NCBI GenBank assembly: GCA_028820845.1
Contig: JAPPII010000015.1
Span: 62,001 to 126,000 of the forward strand
DNA from: Candidatus Poribacteria bacterium
GTDB lineage: Bacteria > Poribacteria > WGA-4E > WGA-3G
Direction of reading: 5' to 3'
DNA length: 64,000 nt
Shown here: positions 19,629-28,799 of the stretch, piece by piece
Layout: each line of letters opens with the position of its first letter
Position numbering within the stretch: the stretch's first letter is position 1
Made by a program: the position numbers and the translations under genes
Notes under the pieces: generated by a model
The model's input: only the letters and a program-made list of their open reading frames with translations
Told to the model about the DNA's origin: nothing
Database searches by the model: none

Positions 19629-20693
19629 TTAATTCAATACAGTTTTTATAGTTCGTTCGGCGATATCAGGCGTAATTCGCAATGTCGTCGCAACGGTGTA
19701 GGGTAGTTGATGTTCACTGACATAGTTGGATAAACCAATAAGGGTCTCAGCAATCGCATCAGTAGAGAGACCAGGGAGTCGGTAGTTAATCTGTAAGCAC
19801 TCCAACGCGTGACGGTACTGCGTCCAAGAGGGTTGAGATTGCAAGGCAGCCATCAACAAGATGCCGAGTCCTACGAGCTCCCCGTGTAAAACAGTCTCTT
19901 CATCTCCATGCGTACTTTCCACACTTATCTGTTTATCAGATGTTAGACGGTTCTCAATTGCATAGACAAAATGGTGTTCGCTTCCCTCTTCAACGCGGCT
20001 ATGTCCGCACAGATAACAGAGTTGAACCTCCATACAAAGTAGGTCAAGCAGAAGTTTCAGACCCGCAGGTGTTCCGCGGCCAATCTCCCGTGCGTTATCC
20101 AGAAGCGTTTGAAGGAGGGTAGCACCTATGTCAATAGTTTGCGGTGTAATTTGCTGACCGGGTAGGTTCTCACCCATTTTTTCGGCTTCTTGCCAATCCC
20201 ACATCGCCGTTGCAATTGAGAGGACATCCGCAGCACCACTCGCACGCATTGACGCAGGCGCGTTGCACAAAAGATCCATGTCTATAATAACAGTATCCGG
20301 TGCCTTTGAAGAGAGATAGCGAACACACCCATTTTCTCTAACACCTGTCGCATCAGTGAGAAAAGCATCCGTTGACAGGATAGTAGGAAGCGCAACTAAA
20401 GGAAGTTCGTTTGTCGATGCAACGTATTTAGCAGCGTCAATTGCCAGACCTCCGCCGATGCCGTAGATCACTTCGCCTTCACACGCTTCGGCGAGCGTAG
20501 CCATATACGCGCTTGTGTTCCCATCAACATAGATAAGTTGTTTCGGGCGTACGGCAATTCCATTGACAACTGCCCATGCGGGTTCCGTTGTCAAAACGAC
20601 AGCATCGCGTTTTTCGTTAATATCAGCAAACGCGCATTTGACAATGCTCGGTAGCCGTCCAATTTTGTCATAAGAACAATCATCTTGCAACAT
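19629..20693 (-). CDS. G1P dehydrogenase-like iron-type alcohol dehydrogenase
   Basis: 354 residues of the iron-containing alcohol dehydrogenase / dehydroquinate-synthase fold, closest in appearance to sn-glycerol-1-phosphate dehydrogenases. The NAD-binding segment is GIGGGLAIDAAKYVA, followed by LVALPTILSTDAFLTDATGV. Metal ligands are D in ASGAADVLSI, H in GSEHHFVYAIE and H in LHGELVGLGILL. In archaea the enzyme makes G1P for ether lipids. Bacterial AraM-type relatives make G1P for other lipids, and some relatives act on other polyols. Substrate not proven. AGAGGATTCTG before the ATG supports the start. Confidence 0.75.
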   Translation of the reverse strand: MLQDDCSYDKIGRLPSIVKCAFADINEKRDAVVLTTEPAWAVVNGIAVRPKQLIYVDGNTSAYMATLAEACEGEVIYGIGGGLAIDAAKYVASTNELPLVALPTILSTDAFLTDATGVRENGCVRYLSSKAPDTVIIDMDLLCNAPASMRASGAADVLSIATAMWDWQEAEKMGENLPGQQITPQTIDIGATLLQTLLDNAREIGRGTPAGLKLLLDLLCMEVQLCYLCGHSRVEEGSEHHFVYAIENRLTSDKQISVESTHGDEETVLHGELVGLGILLMAALQSQPSWTQYRHALECLQINYRLPGLSTDAIAETLIGLSNYVSEHQLPYTVATTLRITPDIAERTIKTVLN

Positions 20694-20721
20694 CAGAATC
20701 CTCTAACGAGATTAGGCACCT

Positions 20722-21879
20722 TCACTCCAGTGACGAGAGATCGACCAGATAGATTTGCCGGGAGCCTTCGTGAACTGAATCAAAAGTAACAGTTGCACCA
20801 TCAGGTGTCCAACGCGGGTGAAGATCACACCGAATATCTCCAACGAACTGTTCTTCATGATGAAACTCACCTAAAACAATCTTCCGATTTTCCGCAATGT
20901 TGTAGACCATTAGTTGTGCCAAACGTTGCGGGCCACTTGGATAACTATCACAAAGCAGCCACTCTCGGTCAGGTGAGTATGAAGCGTGTCCATCGCGTGG
21001 TAGGACCCCGCGCCCCAGTGGTGTGAAGTCCCGCAGCCCATCTGTAAATTCAACGAACCCCATCTCACCAGATATATCTGAAGAAACAAGAATCCGCGTC
21101 GGTGTCCGCCAATCGAAGTGTGAAACCTTATAGCCGAACGGGATTTGCATTTCTAAATCAGAGCCATCGGGGTTCACTGTCCAGAGTGAAGAATAAAACC
21201 GTGTTTCCTGACGGACTCGACAAAAAAACAGAAGTCGCGTGCCATCTGTATTAAACAAAACATGATTGAACCATGTCCGTTTTCCGAGCAAATGTTCGCC
21301 CTGACTTGCCCGGATGACATCGGCTATAGAAAGCACGAGTTTTGCGCTGCCATCTTGAAGGTTAAGCTGATACAAACCGTCATCCTCTGGCTGTGCCTCA
21401 ACATCAGCAGATTTGGTGTGACTTGCATAACCGACAACAGCACGGCAGTGTGCCATTCGTCCATAGTTAAGCCCAATAGCGATTGGAGCCGTAGGGGACA
21501 CAGCAGCAATTGCCCCACGAATTGTGCGAACAATGCCTGTAATTGGGTTCAAGGCACGTGATACCAGCCGGTCATTCTCCCAATCGTTAAACGTGAATTC
21601 CGCAGCGGTCCCATCACCTTCACCCACTTTGCTGCCATTTATCCAATGCATCATACTTCCCTGCTGGAGGTTAAAAGCGGCGGTTTTAGCGTGTGAAATA
21701 AATTTATGGGTGTCGCGGTGGATCAGTCCAACCGTGGCGACATCTTCTGGTATCGGGCGATGGGTATGAAAATCCGTTTCCAGCGCAAGGTGATACCTTC
21801 CACTACTATCCCATGGATTAATACCGTAATAGCCAAAAAAATGATGTTTTGGACCGGCAGACAGTCTCTTAATTTCCAT
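20722..21879 (-). CDS. Oligogalacturonate lyase-like beta-propeller
   Basis: 385 residues from the internal ATG (MEIKRLSAGPKHHFFGYYG), preferred because GAAGAAAG lies just upstream. A frame-open ATG at 21921 would add 14 residues. WD40/TolB-like blades are visible (GTRLLFFCRVRQETRFYSSL, DREWLLCDSYPSG, PRWTPDGATVTFDSVHEGSR). The pattern recalls oligogalacturonide lyase, which acts on unsaturated pectin oligomers, but key metal residues could not be confirmed. No signal peptide is seen. It may process uronate-containing sugars. Confidence 0.65.
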   Translation of the reverse strand: MEIKRLSAGPKHHFFGYYGINPWDSSGRYHLALETDFHTHRPIPEDVATVGLIHRDTHKFISHAKTAAFNLQQGSMMHWINGSKVGEGDGTAAEFTFNDWENDRLVSRALNPITGIVRTIRGAIAAVSPTAPIAIGLNYGRMAHCRAVVGYASHTKSADVEAQPEDDGLYQLNLQDGSAKLVLSIADVIRASQGEHLLGKRTWFNHVLFNTDGTRLLFFCRVRQETRFYSSLWTVNPDGSDLEMQIPFGYKVSHFDWRTPTRILVSSDISGEMGFVEFTDGLRDFTPLGRGVLPRDGHASYSPDREWLLCDSYPSGPQRLAQLMVYNIAENRKIVLGEFHHEEQFVGDIRCDLHPRWTPDGATVTFDSVHEGSRQIYLVDLSSLE

Positions 21880-22108
21880 GTTAACTTTCTTCACCAAACT
21901 CAGGAAACCTATGTATTTCACTGTTTTTACTGAAGCAACGCCACATCCTACTAAAATTTTGAAACCATATTCGTATTCTATCGTTTTTACTATCGACTTA
22001 AAAAAATAAATGGTTCTACTGAATGAATTGGGTACCTTCCTTGAACACGAAGCACGCGCGACAACCTTTTGTATTATCGATCACACTCCACGCGGACGAT
22101 AGGAAAAA

Positions 22109-22843
22109 ATGCAATTTGCAGCAAAAACGGACACAGGTAGACTTCGTGACAGAAACGAAGACCTATACTACTTTGATACGCAGCTCCAGTTGTTTGCTAT
22201 CGCCGACGGTATGAGTGGTCACGAACGAGGTGACCTGGCAAGTAAGCTCGCGCTTGATGTTATCGAACAATGGGGACAAGCACAAGCATCTCCACATAGC
22301 GATTTTGGGCCAATGAAACGGCTTGGTGTCTTGAGCGAACTTGCTGAGGAAGCGAATCAACGCATTTATACTGCCGCCAAAAACGGTGGTACAGCCCGCG
22401 GTATGGGCACAACTCTCATCGCTGGCTTTGTTACCTTTAGTTACCTTGCTTATGTCCACGTCGGTGATAGTCGACTCTACGTTTTGCGCGATGGAAACCT
22501 CACACAGATAACGACAGACGACTCTTTCGTCCAAAAAATGGTCGAACAAGGCGAAATAACGCCCGAAGAGGGCCGCGTCCATGAGAAGCGAAACATTATT
22601 ACACAGGCGATTGGACTCAGGCCAACAGTCACTGTCAACGCGGATGCCTATCCGCTCGTCCCTGGTGACATCGTTGTCGCTTGTACAGATGGTTTGCACG
22701 ATTTAATTGTGGACGACCAAGAAATCGCTGACATTATCGTATCTGCCGCCAATCTCGAAGAAGCGTGCGATAACCTTGTCAATACAGCTCTCGACTACGG
22801 CGGCACCGACAACGTCACAGTACTTCTTGTAAGCATCGATTAA
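22109..22843 (+). CDS. PP2C-family serine/threonine phosphatase
   Basis: 244 residues, single PPM/PP2C domain of the bacterial Stp/PrpC type. It is metal dependent and cytoplasmic and opposes Hanks-type kinases. Motifs are GRLRDRNEDLYYF, FAIADGMSGHERGDLAS (metal Asp), GMGTTLIAGFVTF, AYVHVGDSRLYVLRDG, VVACTDGLHDLI and YGGTDNVTVLLV. The usual DGMGGH is DGMSGH here. No kinase gene is in the window. The ribosome site is weak (ACGATAGGAAAAA). It converges with rsfS. Confidence 0.93.
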   Translation: MQFAAKTDTGRLRDRNEDLYYFDTQLQLFAIADGMSGHERGDLASKLALDVIEQWGQAQASPHSDFGPMKRLGVLSELAEEANQRIYTAAKNGGTARGMGTTLIAGFVTFSYLAYVHVGDSRLYVLRDGNLTQITTDDSFVQKMVEQGEITPEEGRVHEKRNIITQAIGLRPTVTVNADAYPLVPGDIVVACTDGLHDLIVDDQEIADIIVSAANLEEACDNLVNTALDYGGTDNVTVLLVSID

Positions 22844-22875
22844 CTTACGATCTGTTAATTGCTTTAAGAAGCGAA

Positions 22876-23343
22876 CTATTCCTCAGACACCCCTTCCTCA
22901 TGCCCCCCGAAGACCAATGCGCCATCCGGGTCTATACGCCCCTCCGATGCCTCATCTGATAGAGATTCCAAGTGTGCAGGCATCGCTAATTCCGGCAATT
23001 CAATTCGTCCTGCTTCAGCCCATAAGCGCTCAAGGTTATAGTAGGCGCGTCTCTCAGCGAGAAAAACATGGACGACGAAATCAACATAGTCCAATAGAAT
23101 CCAATCCGCTTTACGCTCGCCCTCTTGGTGCCAAGGACGCTGTTCCCAATTCGTTTCAAGTTCTTCAAGAACAGCTTGCGAAATACCTTCGACCTGGATA
23201 TCGGAAACGCCGCTGAAGATTGCAAAAAAGTCTGTGAAACAATCAAGCTCACGCAGGTCAAGGATAACACCATCTTGTGCACGTCGGCTCATCGCGGCAG
23301 AAGCCGCGGCTTTTACTATCTCTAATGTGTTGTGTTCTGCCAT
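22876..23343 (-). CDS. rsfS: Ribosomal silencing factor RsfS
   Basis: 155 residues. RsfS binds L14 on the 50S subunit and blocks subunit joining when nutrients are short. The core reads VILDLRELDCFTDFFAIFSG, VLEELETNWEQRPWHQEG, DWILLDYVDFVVHVFLAE and RAYYNLERLWA. About 40 C-terminal residues extend past the usual end and are acidic (SDEASEGRIDPDGALVFGG). It is the last gene of nadD-yacG-yqeK-rsfS, an arrangement common in bacteria. Confidence 0.94.
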   Translation of the reverse strand: MAEHNTLEIVKAAASAAMSRRAQDGVILDLRELDCFTDFFAIFSGVSDIQVEGISQAVLEELETNWEQRPWHQEGERKADWILLDYVDFVVHVFLAERRAYYNLERLWAEAGRIELPELAMPAHLESLSDEASEGRIDPDGALVFGGHEEGVSEE

Positions 23344-23402
23344 TTAATTTTCCTTACCGTTCTCAGCCGTTGTTGAACGAGACACGCGTATCGTCTTTGC
23401 CT

Positions 23403-24056
23403 CTAACTACTAACATTAGCAAACATTTTGTTATATGTCCGAAGCGTGTTCGGATGAATCATTCCTCCTTTTTGCAGGAGACGTTCAATCTGTGCACGCG
23501 CGACATGATGCACTGCCCGTTCTAAATTTATGTATGCAAATTTTCTAACAACATGCGCTGCCTTGTATGTGCGCATCGGTTCTGCAAAGTCTGCAACGTA
23601 TAGCACTTGCGAAATAAGGCACATTGACGGGTTACCGGTTGTATGATTGCGAATCGCCTCAAGGACTTCACACTCGGTTACCTTAAACCTCTCTCTTGCC
23701 AGTTCCGCGCCAACAAGCGAATGCAAAAGGGATGGATTCAATTTCTCAATCGGATCAAGGCGAATTCCGTAACGTTCTACTTCCCTATATAACCTCTCGG
23801 GGTTCATCCACTTTGCACTGTCGTGTAGCAGTGCAGCAAGGTTGACGTGCCAGACATCCGCTTTGTGCGCCCGTGCTAAGTCAACCGCCATCTCTTGGAC
23901 AGAGAGAACGTGCTGAAGGCGTTCCACACTCAGTTTTGCTGAGAGGTACTCTTGAATTTCAACCGACTTTGGGTGTGCTCGGAGCATTTCTAATGTAGAA
24001 GCTGCCCGATTATTTTGTAGATTTAGAATGTTGTTAGATGTTCCTTGCAAGTCCAT
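23403..24056 (-). CDS. yqeK: YqeK-type HD-domain hydrolase
   Basis: 217 residues. YqeK proteins are HD-fold hydrolases that cleave diadenosine tetraphosphate symmetrically. The metal motif is in VWHVNLAALLHDSAKWMNPE, with later His in LLHSLVGAELA and EAIRNHTTGNP and the Asp of QVLYVADFAEPMRTY. It has about 25 extra N-terminal residues compared with the usual 190. Its place between yacG and rsfS, with nadD two genes upstream, matches the conserved cluster. Confidence 0.92.
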   Translation of the reverse strand: MDLQGTSNNILNLQNNRAASTLEMLRAHPKSVEIQEYLSAKLSVERLQHVLSVQEMAVDLARAHKADVWHVNLAALLHDSAKWMNPERLYREVERYGIRLDPIEKLNPSLLHSLVGAELARERFKVTECEVLEAIRNHTTGNPSMCLISQVLYVADFAEPMRTYKAAHVVRKFAYINLERAVHHVARAQIERLLQKGGMIHPNTLRTYNKMFANVSS

Positions 24057-24077
24057 ATTACATAGACCTTTACCGTT

Positions 24078-24311
24078 TTAGCCGTCATCATCGTCGGGGT
24101 CCATTCCCAATTCGATAAGGAGTTCCCGCTCGGTATTCGACAATATCACACTCGGCAAGGGGGTACGAATGGTGTACTCTTCATTCAGCCATTTAGCCAG
24201 ATCCGCTGCCTTGCACCGTGCGCTACAGAACGGAAAATTTTTCGGTAGAGGTGTCCCTTCTTTCCACACAAAATCGTAAACTGTTCCGCATATACTGCAT
24301 GTGTGTTGCAT
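24078..24311 (-). CDS. yacG: YacG-like zinc-finger protein
   Basis: 77 residues with four Cys in two pairs, CSICGTVYDF and FPFCSARCKAADLAKWLNEE. This is the YacG pattern: C-x2-C near the start, then P-F-C-S-x-R-C-K and a D-L-x-x-W-L segment. E. coli YacG binds GyrB and inhibits gyrase. The C-terminal 30 residues are acidic and not typical. It lies between nadD and yqeK; yacG is more often beside coaE. Confidence 0.85.
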   Translation of the reverse strand: MQHTCSICGTVYDFVWKEGTPLPKNFPFCSARCKAADLAKWLNEEYTIRTPLPSVILSNTERELLIELGMDPDDDDG

Positions 24312-24354
24312 ATTCTTACATCCCTATCATCCAACGGGAAAGCGACGACTTCGG

Positions 24355-24954
24355 TTAATGATACAACTTATGGCGATAAATGTACGATCGAACTGTTTCG
24401 GGCACAAGATACCGAATTGAAAGCCGCTTTCTAATCCGTTCACGAATGACTGTGGCAGATATATCAACGCCAGTTACTGGAAAGGTTGTAACCCGATTGC
24501 GTATCTCAGACGGCACCCGATTCAGATCGTAACTCGGACGCGTTGTTGCAATCATAACGCATCGCGCCAATACTTCATCAAAGTTTTTCCAGATTTTATA
24601 CTCAATAAGCGAATCAGCTCCAATAATCCATCCGAGTTCACGGGTGTTTCCGTAAAGTTTCTCAAGGACTTTCAAGGTTTCAATCGTGTATGACGGACCT
24701 TCCCGATCCAATTCAATGCGTGACACTTCAAAATTAGGGTTTTCTGCGATCGCCAGAAGCACCATCTGGTACCGGTGTTCGGGTGCGATAATATCAGCAT
24801 CAGCCACCTTGTGAGGCGGTCTCGCAGAAGGGATAAACAGGATTTTATCGTAGCCCAGCCCTGTCCGAACCTGTTCAGCACTTAGCAGGTGCGCGTAATG
24901 GATTGGATTGAACGTTCCACCCATCACAGCAATTCTTTCGGTAGTATTCAGCAT
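24355..24954 (-). CDS. nadD: Nicotinate-nucleotide adenylyltransferase
   Basis: 199 residues from the ATG in MLNTTERIAVMGGTFNPIHY. This start has AGGAC 8 nt upstream; an upstream TTG would add nine residues. NadD transfers AMP to nicotinate mononucleotide for NAD synthesis. The nucleotidyltransferase signature is GGTFNPIHYAHLLSAEQ near residue 12. ILFIPSARPPHK, LGWIIGADSLIEYKIW and a C-terminal ISATVIRERIRK follow. It is the first gene of the housekeeping cluster. Confidence 0.95.
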   Translation of the reverse strand: MLNTTERIAVMGGTFNPIHYAHLLSAEQVRTGLGYDKILFIPSARPPHKVADADIIAPEHRYQMVLLAIAENPNFEVSRIELDREGPSYTIETLKVLEKLYGNTRELGWIIGADSLIEYKIWKNFDEVLARCVMIATTRPSYDLNRVPSEIRNRVTTFPVTGVDISATVIRERIRKRLSIRYLVPETVRSYIYRHKLYH

Positions 24955-25062
24955 CAGAATGTCCTGCGGATCCCAACTCAATTCAGTAAACCCAGCATTC
25001 CTTCGTCCTGCTTAAAGTATACAAGTTTGCACGAGAGAAGTCAACGGAAAAATTGTGTAATG

Positions 25063-25830
25063 TCAACTTCTCTGGGCGCGTGCCTTGTAATCGTCATAAG
25101 CCCGTTCAATCTGTTTTGCTGATTCTTCAAGTCCGAGGAAATGCGCACCCGTCAGTACGACCGGTGGTTTCGCACGCGCCGTCAGCAGTTCAGCGACTTG
25201 ACATTTCATAGCATTCACAATGGTCAGTGTACCGATGCTGGAGGTGGGACCGACAGGATACGCTAAATTTGGAATTTCCACGACAGCATCGCCCGGCGGA
25301 TTGCAGTTGTCAATCGTCAGATCGGCAATCTCAAACAGACGTTTGCCAGAAGGGTGTTTCGAGGTCGATGAACGACTGTGCGCGATAGAACTGACTGCTA
25401 TTACGGGCAGATCCTGCGCCTTAGCACCCACCGCCATTTCAATAGGGAGAATATTTGTTCCAGAATTGGAAAACACTATCATACAGTCGTGGGGACCGAA
25501 GGTGAAGTTCCGTAAGATTACTTCTGCGTACCCCGAAATGTTTTCCAAAAAGAGAGCCTGGCGTTGACCGTTGCATCCGACAACTTGATTGTGATATGTG
25601 ACCGCTAATTCGACGATAGGAAAAAATCCGGGAAAACTTCCGTAGCGTGGGAACATCTCTTCAACAGCCATGCGGGAATGCCCAGAACCAAATAGGTAGA
25701 CGAGCCCATCCGCTGCTATTGTCTCGGCGCACATCTCAGATACTTGTGCGATTGCCTCGGTTTGTGTAGCCTCAATCTGTTTCAGAACCTCTTGTGCAGT
25801 GTGTAGATAACGTAGATGAGAATTGCTCAT
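25063..25830 (-). CDS. SIS-domain sugar isomerase-like protein
   Basis: 255 residues with one SIS fold, in the group often named UPF0309 or sugar isomerase domain protein. GLVYLFGSGHSRMAVEEMFP and DCMIVFSNSGTNILPIEMA form the phosphosugar-binding strands and loops. The end EESAKQIERAYDDYKAR is helical. Such proteins may isomerise or sense amino-sugar phosphates. No DNA-binding domain is present. The role may be in N-acetylglucosamine or muramate use; this is inference. Confidence 0.83.
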   Translation of the reverse strand: MSNSHLRYLHTAQEVLKQIEATQTEAIAQVSEMCAETIAADGLVYLFGSGHSRMAVEEMFPRYGSFPGFFPIVELAVTYHNQVVGCNGQRQALFLENISGYAEVILRNFTFGPHDCMIVFSNSGTNILPIEMAVGAKAQDLPVIAVSSIAHSRSSTSKHPSGKRLFEIADLTIDNCNPPGDAVVEIPNLAYPVGPTSSIGTLTIVNAMKCQVAELLTARAKPPVVLTGAHFLGLEESAKQIERAYDDYKARAQRS

Positions 25831-25989
25831 AATATATGTGTTGTAGCCTCAATCGCTTGATTTTGGAATTAAATAAAACGTCATAAGAAATAACTTACAA
25901 ACCTGTGTTACAGCGCGCGACGGCTATTTTACCACACTCTCAACACACTTGCAATGCTTTTCCAATAATCTGAAACTCAGAGAGTTATG

Positions 25990-26018
25990 TTGACTTAAAT
26001 CGCTGCTTGAAGTACAAT
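25990..26018 (+). promoter_or_regulatory. Sigma-70-type promoter of sulfatase gene
   Basis: TTGACT (25990-25995), a 17-bp spacer and TACAAT (26013-26018) match consensus at 5 of 6 positions in each hexamer. AGGAG at 26031-26035 and the ATG at 26041 follow. Confidence 0.7.
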
Positions 26019-26040
26019 CATTCGTAAAAAAGGAGCTACA

Positions 26041-27651
26041 ATGAATACATCAGATCGTCCAAATATCCTCTGGATCTCTATAGAGGACACAACGCCTCGC
26101 TTCGGTTGTTACGGGGACACACTTGCGCGTACGCCGAATATTGATCGACTCGCTGCGGGCGGATGCCGGTTCCCAAATGCGTTTTCGACTGCTGGAGTCT
26201 GCGCTCCGAGCCGTTCTGCAATTATTACGGGTATGTATCAAACCTCAATCGGTACACACCACATGCGAACAGCACATACAAACCAGCACACACCGAACAT
26301 GCCGACTCCATATTCAGCAGTACCACCGCCTTACGTTAAAACCTTTACCGAATATCTCAGAGGGGCCGGTTACTATTGCACGAATAATAGCAAGACCGAC
26401 TATCAGTTTACGCCACCAATCACAGCATGGGATGTGTGTGATAACACAGGTCACTGGCGAAATCGTGAAGCGGGACAACCGTTTTTTTCAGTTTTCAATC
26501 CGACTGTTACACACGAAAGCGGTATGTGGGAACGGGAAGATCGTCCGCTGACTACAACTACGAATCCTGATGATGTAGAGTTACCGCCGTACCTACCGGA
26601 TACACCGAAAGCGCGACAGGCACTGGCGCGTCAATACGACAACCTTGCGACTGCCGATGCTCGCGTCGGTGAACTTTTAGATCAATTGGAAGAGGACGGA
26701 CTTGCGGAGAATACTATCGTTTTCCTCTGGAGTGACCACGGTGAAGGACTCCCACGCGGAAAACGGTGGCCCTATGATGCGGGTATCCGCATACCCTTAA
26801 TTGTGCGGTGGCCCGATACGCTCACTGCTGGCAGTGTCAGCGAACAATTGGTAAGTCTGATTGATCTCGGTCCAACAGTGCTCTCGCTCTGTGGTGTAGA
26901 AGCACCTGAACATCTACAGGGACAGCCCTTCCTTGGAGCAGAAAAGGTTGAACGCGAATACATCTTCGCCACGCGCGACCGGTACGACGAATCTTACGAT
27001 ATGGTGCGCGCTGTGCGTAACAAAGGGTATAAATATATCAGAAATTATTATCCTGAAAAACCGTATCTGCTCTGGATTCCCTATCGCAACCGGCATCCGG
27101 TCATGCAAGAGATGTGGCGGTTGTATGCAGCGGGTGAACTTGAAGGGGATCAGGCGGTTATGTTCCGTTACCCGCGCCCTGCTGAAGAGCTTTACAACGT
27201 TGAAAACGATCGGTATGAGTTGAACAATCTGGCGGCAGATCCTGAACATCATGCTGTGTTGGAACAGATGCGGGGTGCGCTGTCGCAATGGCAGTCTGAT
27301 TTTGGCGATATGGGGGATATATCCGAAGAGCAGATGGTGGCGCAGTGGTATCCTGACGGCACACAACCGCAAACAGCGGCTCCTATTTTTATCCCGATTA
27401 ATGCCGAACAACCCGGGACAACGGTAGCAAACGAGGATGGCGAGTGGTCGGCTCCGCTCGTTTTGCAACTTCACTGCTCTACTCATGGCGCATCAATTGC
27501 TTACACGACTGAGCAAGGTGAGGACGCACAGTGGCGATTGTATACCGAACCGCTACGTATACCGGAAGGCGAAACCACCGTGCGAGCGAAAGCAATCCGC
27601 ATCGGCTACCTTGAAAGCGAAGAAAGAACGATTCATCTTAAAGTTTCATAA
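26041..27651 (+). CDS. Sulfatase (formylglycine-type)
   Basis: 536 residues. The alkaline-phosphatase-fold sulfatase removes sulfate esters. The N-terminal metal site is NILWISIEDTTPRFGCYG. The Cys of VCAPSRSAIITGMY (motif C-x-P-S-R, near residue 59) would be oxidised to formylglycine by FGE. FLWSDHGEG carries later metal ligands. The last 80 residues form a small beta domain (chitobiase/FN3-like, STHGASIAYTTEQGE). No signal peptide is obvious. The lactonase-type gene starts 11 bp downstream, so they form an operon. Confidence 0.93.
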   Translation: MNTSDRPNILWISIEDTTPRFGCYGDTLARTPNIDRLAAGGCRFPNAFSTAGVCAPSRSAIITGMYQTSIGTHHMRTAHTNQHTPNMPTPYSAVPPPYVKTFTEYLRGAGYYCTNNSKTDYQFTPPITAWDVCDNTGHWRNREAGQPFFSVFNPTVTHESGMWEREDRPLTTTTNPDDVELPPYLPDTPKARQALARQYDNLATADARVGELLDQLEEDGLAENTIVFLWSDHGEGLPRGKRWPYDAGIRIPLIVRWPDTLTAGSVSEQLVSLIDLGPTVLSLCGVEAPEHLQGQPFLGAEKVEREYIFATRDRYDESYDMVRAVRNKGYKYIRNYYPEKPYLLWIPYRNRHPVMQEMWRLYAAGELEGDQAVMFRYPRPAEELYNVENDRYELNNLAADPEHHAVLEQMRGALSQWQSDFGDMGDISEEQMVAQWYPDGTQPQTAAPIFIPINAEQPGTTVANEDGEWSAPLVLQLHCSTHGASIAYTTEQGEDAQWRLYTEPLRIPEGETTVRAKAIRIGYLESEERTIHLKVS

Positions 27652-27662
27652 GGAGATTATCA

Positions 27663-28757
27663 ATGGCGCAACAGAACAACCAAGACTATTTCGTTTATGT
27701 CGGCACTTATACGCATGGAGACAGCGAAGGGATTTACGTCTATCGCTTAGACGGTGCGACGGGTGACCTGGAATATAGCAGCAAACTCACAGGCGTTGAA
27801 AATCCGTCATTTTTGGAGATACATCCGAGCGGTCAGTATCTCTTTGCTGTCAATGAAGTCGGTGAGTTTGAGGGTAAGGATAGCGGTGCCGTTACAGCAT
27901 TTTACATCCATCGAGAGACTGGCGAGATTAGTTACCTCAACCAACGCGCGACGGGGGGTGGCGCGCCTTGCCATTTGAGTGTAGATGCGACGGGCAAGTG
28001 TCTACTTGTGGCAAATTATGGCGGCGGAAGCGTCGCTGCTTTTCAGATAGAATCAGATGGACGGCTGAGCGAAGCCTCTGATTTTGTGCAGCACGAAGGG
28101 TCGAGTATCAACCCGCAGCGGCAGATGGAACCGCACGCCCACTCAATTATGATTGATGCCAGCAATCGTTATGCCTTCTCACCTGACCTCGGCATTGATA
28201 AAGTCCTTATTTACCAATTGGACGCAGAAAACGGCAAACTTACGCCTAATACCCAACCGTGGGCACGCGTGCATCCTGGGGCGGGACCGCGACATTTCGA
28301 TTTCCATCCAAACGGAGAGTACGCTTATGTAATCAACGAACTGGATTCAACCTTCACCGCATTCCGATATGACGCGAGTGCTGGAACGCTCACGGAATTC
28401 CAGACGATCTCTACGCTGCCTGATAATTTTGATGGCAGAAGTCACTGCGCTGATGTGCACGTCCATCCTTCCGGGAAATTCCTGTATGGCTCAAACCGTG
28501 GACACGATAGCATAGCCATTTGCGCGATTGACGCAGAAACGGGCACCCTGAGTCCTATTGGTCACGAATCCACACAAGGTGAAACACCACGGAACTTTGG
28601 ACTGAATCCGGAAGGGACATTCCTTTTTGCTGCGAATCAACAAACAGATACGGTTGTGACATTCGCAATCGACCAAGAAACAGGCGAATTAAATGCGACG
28701 GGACACGTAACAGAAGTGCCAACGCCTGTCTGTTTGAAGATGCTTCCCTGTGTTTAG
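27663..28757 (+). CDS. Lactonase-family seven-bladed propeller
   Basis: 364 residues, family of 6-phosphogluconolactonase (Pgl/YbhE type). Repeated blades read YVGTYTHGDSEGIYVYRLDG, PSFLEIHPSGQYLFAVNEVG, HLSVDATGKCLLVANYGGGS, PRHFDFHPNGEYAYVINELD and PRNFGLNPEGTFLFAANQQT. E. coli Pgl hydrolyses 6-phosphogluconolactone; other members act on other lactones or carboxy-muconolactone. No signal peptide is seen. It is coupled to the sulfatase, so it may process a sugar lactone made from the desulfated product. Confidence 0.88.
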   Translation: MAQQNNQDYFVYVGTYTHGDSEGIYVYRLDGATGDLEYSSKLTGVENPSFLEIHPSGQYLFAVNEVGEFEGKDSGAVTAFYIHRETGEISYLNQRATGGGAPCHLSVDATGKCLLVANYGGGSVAAFQIESDGRLSEASDFVQHEGSSINPQRQMEPHAHSIMIDASNRYAFSPDLGIDKVLIYQLDAENGKLTPNTQPWARVHPGAGPRHFDFHPNGEYAYVINELDSTFTAFRYDASAGTLTEFQTISTLPDNFDGRSHCADVHVHPSGKFLYGSNRGHDSIAICAIDAETGTLSPIGHESTQGETPRNFGLNPEGTFLFAANQQTDTVVTFAIDQETGELNATGHVTEVPTPVCLKMLPCV

Positions 28758-28765
28758 TAGAGAAT

Positions 28766-28787
28766 GGGCGGGTATCAGGTCCCGCCC
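28766..28787. terminator. Palindrome between convergent genes
   Basis: GGGCGGG (28766-28772) pairs perfectly with CCCGCCC (28781-28787) around 8 nt. It lies between the convergent lactonase and sulfatase genes. The plus strand then reads AAACAAAA and has no T-run, so it is not a standard intrinsic terminator. It may still stop or protect either transcript. Confidence 0.4.
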
Positions 28788-28799
28788 AAACAAAATACG

